Below are positions 6,318 to 9,841 of a stretch of 9,841 nucleotides of DNA, in pieces. The notes beneath the pieces were generated by a model. That model saw nothing but the letters and a program-made list of their open reading frames with translations. It did no database searches and was not told the DNA's origin. Numbering within the stretch: position 1 is the stretch's first letter; each line of letters starts with the position of its first letter. The DNA is taken from the NCBI GenBank assembly GCA_002365735.1, contig DEZY01000034.1:4404-14244 (forward strand). The letters run 5' to 3'. This DNA comes from Actinobacteria bacterium UBA3120 (GTDB taxonomy: Bacteria; Actinomycetota; Actinomycetes; S36-B12). The position numbers and the translations under genes were made by a program.

Positions 6318-7274
6318 GTGAGGAAACTCGGATTCTTGGTCGTTGGGGTGGCAGCTATTGTGCTGAGTGCGTGCTCATCCACTGCCGACACTTCAATAGC
6401 CAGCGATGCCAGTGTGTCTGAAATCATAAGACCAATTACGATCTCGCAGAAAGACGTCACGGCTCCTGCACCATTCACCGATCCGTGGCCGGCGACTTCA
6501 GCACAAAGAATTGTGTCGCTCGCGAATGGCTCAGGCGAAGTGATTGTCGCCTTAGGAGGCGCGAGGCAGATTGTCGGCCGCGATGAAACGAGTAATGCCC
6601 CTGAAATAGTTGACGCGCCAATTGTGACCAGTGGGCATGAAATTAATGCGGAAAGCGTACTGGCACTCGCACCCGATCTGGTCTTGATTGACGCATCTAG
6701 TGGACCGCAGGAGGCAATCGAGTTGATCGAGGGAGCCGGAGTCCCCGTCGTCGAGGTGCCCGAAGCCTGGAGCCTTGCCGACATTGACCCGAAGGTGAGC
6801 GCAATTGGTGGTGCGATTGGAGCCTCGGTTCAGGCTATCGACTACGTCACCGCATTGACTTCGGGAACACAAGAGTTATCACTTGGGTCATCTCCCAAAG
6901 TTGCATTTCTGTACCTGCGGGGCACATCAGCTATTTACCTGTTGGGCGGCGTTGGTTCAGGAGCGGATTCCATGATCAGCCAAGCGGGTGGTGTTGATGT
7001 TGGGGCGCAGGCCCAGTTGGGTCCTTTTACACCATTAACGGCAGAAGAGATTGTGGAACTCGATCCTGAAGTGCTGCTCGTCATGACAAAAGGCTTGGAA
7101 TCAGTTGGTGGGATTGATGGGCTACTGCAATTGCCTGGCATCGCACAAACCAGGGCGGCGGCAACCCGAGCTGTGGTTGCCGTTGATGACACCCTGCTCC
7201 TTTCATTTGGCCCACGAACAGGGGAAGTCGTTATCGCATTGCATGACGCATTTTCAGAACTGATTGCGCCGTGA
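6318..7274 (+). CDS. hmuT: Haem ABC transporter substrate-binding lipoprotein HmuT
   Basis: Surface lipoprotein that would capture haem and hand it to the HmuUV pump. 318 residues from GTG 6318. The lipobox LSAC places the lipidated Cys at 19. The mature protein is a type III periplasmic-binding fold (TroA/BtuF type), with RIVSLANGSGEVIVALG at 64-80, the long linking helix near 155-185, and a second lobe from 194. Key residues match the corynebacterial HmuT haem site as I recall it: H107 in the GHEIN loop, and Y199 with R201 in FLYLRG. The block YLLGGVGSGADSMI is also typical of HmuT. An upstream extension of the frame to 6099 is antisense to the neighbouring gene and is rejected. The stop overlaps hmuU by 4 nt (GTGA). 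Cobalamin or siderophore binding is less likely given the His/Tyr set. Confidence 0.92.
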   Translation: MRKLGFLVVGVAAIVLSACSSTADTSIASDASVSEIIRPITISQKDVTAPAPFTDPWPATSAQRIVSLANGSGEVIVALGGARQIVGRDETSNAPEIVDAPIVTSGHEINAESVLALAPDLVLIDASSGPQEAIELIEGAGVPVVEVPEAWSLADIDPKVSAIGGAIGASVQAIDYVTALTSGTQELSLGSSPKVAFLYLRGTSAIYLLGGVGSGADSMISQAGGVDVGAQAQLGPFTPLTAEEIVELDPEVLLVMTKGLESVGGIDGLLQLPGIAQTRAAATRAVVAVDDTLLLSFGPRTGEVVIALHDAFSELIAP

Positions 7275-8233
7275 AAAATATTGGGAGATCTTGGATTCTT
7301 GGATTAGCCCTATTCCTGATCTTGTTGGTACTCATCGCCGTTTCACTTAACTTTGGCGCCGCAAGCGCAGACTCCGTCGTGATCTGGAACATCAGGCTCC
7401 CGCGAACAGTTGCCGCAATCGGGGTCGGGGTCGGATTGGGGAGTGCGGGAGTGCTGCTCCAAGGTTCCTTACGAAACCCGCTCGCCGATCCCGCGTTAGT
7501 TGGAGTCTCGGCAGGGGCAGCCCTGGGCGCAGTGCTAGGCGCTGCGATTGGCTTGCCATTTAATTCGATCGGCGTCACGAGCATCGCCGTCATCACTTCG
7601 AGCGTGGCAATGGCAGTTGTCGTGTGGGTTTCTCGGAGTAATGGCCGGGTTGAGGTAGTCACGGTCCTGCTCGCCGGAATTGCCGTGAGTGCATTTGGGG
7701 CTGCAGCAATGTCGATTATTATTTCGACGAGTGACTTGGCCGGCACCCGCTCGGTGAGTTTCTGGACAACCGGATCGTTTTCATTAAGCAATTGGTCCGG
7801 GGTTAATTCAATGTGGCCGGCAATTGCGATTGGGCTGATTCTCGCGTTCTTTCTCGCCCCATCATTGGATTTGCTTGCTTTGGGTGATGAGGGCGCCTAT
7901 GCCAGCGGGGTGGCTGTGTCTCGAGTACGGGCATTAGCACTACTGGCTGCCGTTTTGCTGACGGCGGCCGGAGTCGCGGTTGTGGGAGTGATCGCCTTCG
8001 TAGGGCTCGTGGTCCCGCACGCGGTCCGGCTGGTTATTGGACCGAGTCACCGGCAATTACTTGTAGTGAGTGCCGTAGGTGGCGCCGTAGTGCTGCTGCT
8101 GGCGGACACGATCGCGCGATTGGCGCTAAATCCGATTGAAATCCCGGTCGGAAGCGTGACGGCGATCCTAGGCGCACCGGTCTTCTTCGTCTTGCTACGT
8201 CGGGCGCGAAATAGACAAGGGGGTTGGGCATGA
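7271..8233 (+). CDS. hmuU: Haem ABC transporter permease HmuU (FecCD family)
   Basis: Inner-membrane permease, 320 residues, normal for FecCD/BtuC proteins, which form a dimer. A first helix at about 9-26 is followed by a run of hydrophobic segments to the C-terminus, about nine or ten in all. Family hallmarks are IRLPRT near 41-46, the NPLADPALVGVSAGAALGA block from N69, and the GVIAFVGLVVPHAVRLVIGPSHR segment around 239-261, whose short helices contact the ATPase. The end LNPIEIPVGSVTAILGAPVFFVLL is the usual C-terminal signature. The GTG start overlaps the hmuT stop by 4 nt, and the stop overlaps hmuV by 4 nt, so the three are translationally coupled. The substrate is assigned from HmuT, since permeases of this family do not reveal it. 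Confidence 0.95.
   Translation: MKNIGRSWILGLALFLILLVLIAVSLNFGAASADSVVIWNIRLPRTVAAIGVGVGLGSAGVLLQGSLRNPLADPALVGVSAGAALGAVLGAAIGLPFNSIGVTSIAVITSSVAMAVVVWVSRSNGRVEVVTVLLAGIAVSAFGAAAMSIIISTSDLAGTRSVSFWTTGSFSLSNWSGVNSMWPAIAIGLILAFFLAPSLDLLALGDEGAYASGVAVSRVRALALLAAVLLTAAGVAVVGVIAFVGLVVPHAVRLVIGPSHRQLLVVSAVGGAVVLLLADTIARLALNPIEIPVGSVTAILGAPVFFVLLRRARNRQGGWA
8217..8223 (+). promoter_or_regulatory. Shine-Dalgarno AAGGGGG for hmuV
   Basis: AAGGGGG lies 6 nt before the ATG at 8230. It supports that ATG over the in-frame TTG at 8224. Confidence 0.7.
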
Positions 8234-9003
8234 TCCTGGTCGCTAAAAAGTGCACCGTGTCGGGCGAAAATGGTCAATTTCGCCTTGACCGGATAGACGT
8301 GGAAGTCGGTGGGGGGGAAATGCATGCCGTGATCGGTCCTAATGGTGCGGGCAAGTCAACTCTTATGGGAATTCTGAGCGGGATAATTGTCCCAGATTCT
8401 GGGACAGTGGAGTTTATGGATGCGCCGTTGGGTGATCTCAGTGTCCGGGAGTTGGCCCGCTCGCGGGCGGTGCTGGGTCAAGAACTTGCGGTTTCCTTCG
8501 GCTTCACTGTCTCTGAGGTTGTTGCGTGGGGTCGGGCCCCGTGGCGCGGGACCAAGGAGGCGAGCAGCGATCAAGAAAAAATTGATCTGGCAATTCACGT
8601 CGCCGAGATTGAACCCTTATGTGGTCGCAGGATCAACCAGCTCTCGGGTGGAGAGCGAAAACGCGTACACATTGCGCGGGTAATTGCCCAAGACTGTCCA
8701 CTTATGTTTTTTGACGAACCTGATTCTGATCTCGATTTGGTCGGTACCCGTCAACTGGAAGAAACACTCCGCACCTTGCACCAGGGCGGCCGCACCCTAG
8801 TGGTCAGCAGTCATAACCTGTCGTGGATTTCGGGGCTCTCTACTCACGTGATTCTGATGGGAGAGCATGAGGTCCTTGCGGCCGGGCCCGTGAGAGAGGT
8901 TTTCACGTCGGAGCTGCTGTCGCGGGCTTATCGGACAAAAATCAGTGTGGCTTGGTCAACTGATGCGCGCGGTCATGATTTCGCAATCTGTACGTCGAGC
9001 TAG
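8230..9003 (+). CDS. hmuV: Haem ABC transporter ATPase HmuV
   Basis: Cytoplasmic ATPase that drives haem import, 257 residues from ATG 8230. Walker A is GPNGAGKST (36-44), with Q84 in the Q-loop (VLGQE). The signature is LSGGE (138-142) and Walker B is LMFFDE (158-163). The D-loop is SDLD (166-169) and the switch His is H195 in SSHNL. All catalytic parts are intact. The D-loop context EPDSDLD differs slightly from the common EPTSALD. The ATG overlaps the hmuU stop (ATGA). The gene ends in a CTAG shared with the stop of the convergent MarR gene. No terminator is visible between them. Confidence 0.95.
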   Translation: MILVAKKCTVSGENGQFRLDRIDVEVGGGEMHAVIGPNGAGKSTLMGILSGIIVPDSGTVEFMDAPLGDLSVRELARSRAVLGQELAVSFGFTVSEVVAWGRAPWRGTKEASSDQEKIDLAIHVAEIEPLCGRRINQLSGGERKRVHIARVIAQDCPLMFFDEPDSDLDLVGTRQLEETLRTLHQGGRTLVVSSHNLSWISGLSTHVILMGEHEVLAAGPVREVFTSELLSRAYRTKISVAWSTDARGHDFAICTSS

Positions 9004-9470
9004 TCGTCGCTAGCGTGGTTTACGTCCTGCAGATGCTCTGAGATCTTCTGCGCGATGCGACCCAGTTCGGAAAATTCACTTGGAGTGAGCAGATCAACTA
9101 AGTGGGAACGGACGCTTTCTACGTGATCCGCTGCTGCCGCACTGAGTTTTCCCCAGCCCAGGTCCGTGAGCACCGCCCAGTAGCCCCGGCCGTCGGCTTC
9201 GCAGGCTTGGCGCGTGATGAAGCCGTTCCTTTCGAGGCGGTCGCAGGCGTGTGAGAGTCGGCTGCGTGAGGCAAGCGTCTGGTCAGCAAGATGACTCATG
9301 CGCATTTGAGCCTCCGGTGCTTCAGATAGCTTGACCAGAATCTCAAAATCAGGCAGTGACAATCCGTGGTTCTTGGCGAGCTCGCGGCTGAATCGATCGG
9401 GGAGCAGTCGCATGACGTCGAGCAATGCTCGCCAGGAGACTTGTTCGTCGTCGCTGAGCCAGCGGGTCAT
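9000..9470 (-). CDS. MarR-family transcriptional regulator
   Basis: 156 residues from ATG 9470. The winged-helix core is visible: a helix with LSLPDFEILVKLSEAP (about 36-51), recognition region MSHLADQTLASRSRLSHACDRLERNGFI (about 58-85), and wing ACEADGRGYWAVLTDLG (about 88-104) with the conserved D-x-R-G. Helices before and after form the dimerisation part. An in-frame GTG at 9485 would add five residues, but the ATG overlaps the upstream stop (ATGA) and has GGGAG 8 nt away. It is co-transcribed with the ROK-type gene, so its job probably concerns that gene's pathway rather than haem. The effector is unknown. Confidence 0.93.
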   Translation of the reverse strand: MTRWLSDDEQVSWRALLDVMRLLPDRFSRELAKNHGLSLPDFEILVKLSEAPEAQMRMSHLADQTLASRSRLSHACDRLERNGFITRQACEADGRGYWAVLTDLGWGKLSAAAADHVESVRSHLVDLLTPSEFSELGRIAQKISEHLQDVNHASDD

Positions 9471-9841
9471 GTCGCCAGCTCCCACGCGCGCACTCCACCG
9501 AGGAGCCCGGCGGTATTGGGGACAATCTCACAGGCGCTAATCAAGTCTTCTGGACGTAAGTGCTTTGAGTTGCCACCCCCAACATAAATTTTGTCGGCGA
9601 TTATTTTGGCGTCAAAGTCGGTCAGTGCTTTTGTCACTAGTAGCCGCCAACGTCTATTGCCAATTTCCCTGCGCTGCGCATCTCCAAGGGCAATGTCGAC
9701 GCTGTCGCCCCCAAACTCGCCTTGCGATAGTTCCAGGTGGGGGAGCAGGCGACCGTCCTGGAATAAGCCGGTACCTACACCTGTTCCAAGAGTGATGACA
9801 AGTTCCACGCCTTCACCCGTGACAACCGCGCACCCTTGCAT
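9467..9841 (-). CDS. ROK / polyphosphate-glucokinase-like protein, C-terminal part
   Basis: 124 residues are visible; the 5' part is beyond the right edge. The in-frame ATG at the very end is probably internal, because ROK proteins have about 240-320 residues. The segment LVITLGTGVGTGLFQDGRLLP is the phosphate-binding block of this family. It is followed by LELSQGEFGG, in the place where polyphosphate glucokinases have LEFGHLEVGG, and by IYVGGGN and VPNTAGLLGG. The Cys-rich zinc motif of classical ROK proteins is absent, as in polyphosphate glucokinases. The GHLE-type motif is altered to SQGE, so substrate or activity may differ. The catalytic Asp region is outside the window. It overlaps the MarR gene by 4 nt. 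Confidence 0.8.
   Translation of the reverse strand: MQGCAVVTGEGVELVITLGTGVGTGLFQDGRLLPHLELSQGEFGGDSVDIALGDAQRREIGNRRWRLLVTKALTDFDAKIIADKIYVGGGNSKHLRPEDLISACEIVPNTAGLLGGVRAWELAT
9479..9483 (-). promoter_or_regulatory. Shine-Dalgarno GGGAG for the MarR gene
   Basis: GGGAG lies 8 nt before the ATG at 9470, inside the end of the upstream coding region. It supports this ATG over the GTG at 9485. Confidence 0.65.

Noticed and set aside
6215..6784. N-terminal extension of the neocarzinostatin-like gene (open frame to 6784)
   Set aside because: It is antisense to hmuT and has no family resemblance; the signal peptide begins at GTG 6214.
7231..7791. 186-codon open frame antisense to hmuU
   Set aside because: It is a shadow of a real gene with clear FecCD signatures and has no protein features of its own.

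Overview
This 9.8-kb window looks like chromosomal DNA of a free-living actinobacterium (Actinomycetota) of moderate G+C. The signs are GTG starts, several starts that look leaderless (a TANNNT-like -10 about 6 nt before the start codon), an HmuTUV-type haem importer beside secreted proteins related to the actinobacterial neocarzinostatin fold, and a polyphosphate-glucokinase-like ROK protein. The exact lineage cannot be read from the sequence. I see no phage, IS, CRISPR or tRNA genes.

Left part (1-3213, all minus strand). In transcription order there is yaaA (peroxide/iron stress), then a secreted protein with four short helical repeats and a His/Gly/Lys-rich tail. An 18-bp perfect hairpin follows, then an OmpR-family response regulator and its sensor histidine kinase, which runs off the left edge. 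The secreted protein, hairpin, regulator and kinase sit close together and may form one signalling unit.

Middle (3269-4887). rnpB (RNase P RNA, type A) is on the plus strand, divergent from yaaA. It is followed by a small four-helix membrane protein and a TetR-family regulator, which ends at a strong bidirectional terminator.

Haem region (4899-9003). Two secreted, disulfide-containing proteins resembling the neocarzinostatin/Ig fold form a minus-strand operon. They are divergent from hmuT-hmuU-hmuV on the plus strand, whose genes overlap by 4 nt at each junction. HmuT carries a His / Tyr-x-Arg set equivalent, as I recall the family, to the haem-binding residues of corynebacterial HmuT. A nearly perfect 11+11 inverted repeat lies about 52 bp from both divergent start codons and is a candidate shared operator. 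The reading offered here is a haem acquisition locus: secreted proteins outside or at the cell surface, lipoprotein receptor, permease and ATPase. It lacks a recognisable HtaA domain.

Right end (9000-9841, minus strand). The C-terminal half of a ROK / polyphosphate-glucokinase-like protein overlaps a MarR-family regulator by 4 nt. That regulator ends tail to tail with hmuV on a shared CTAG.
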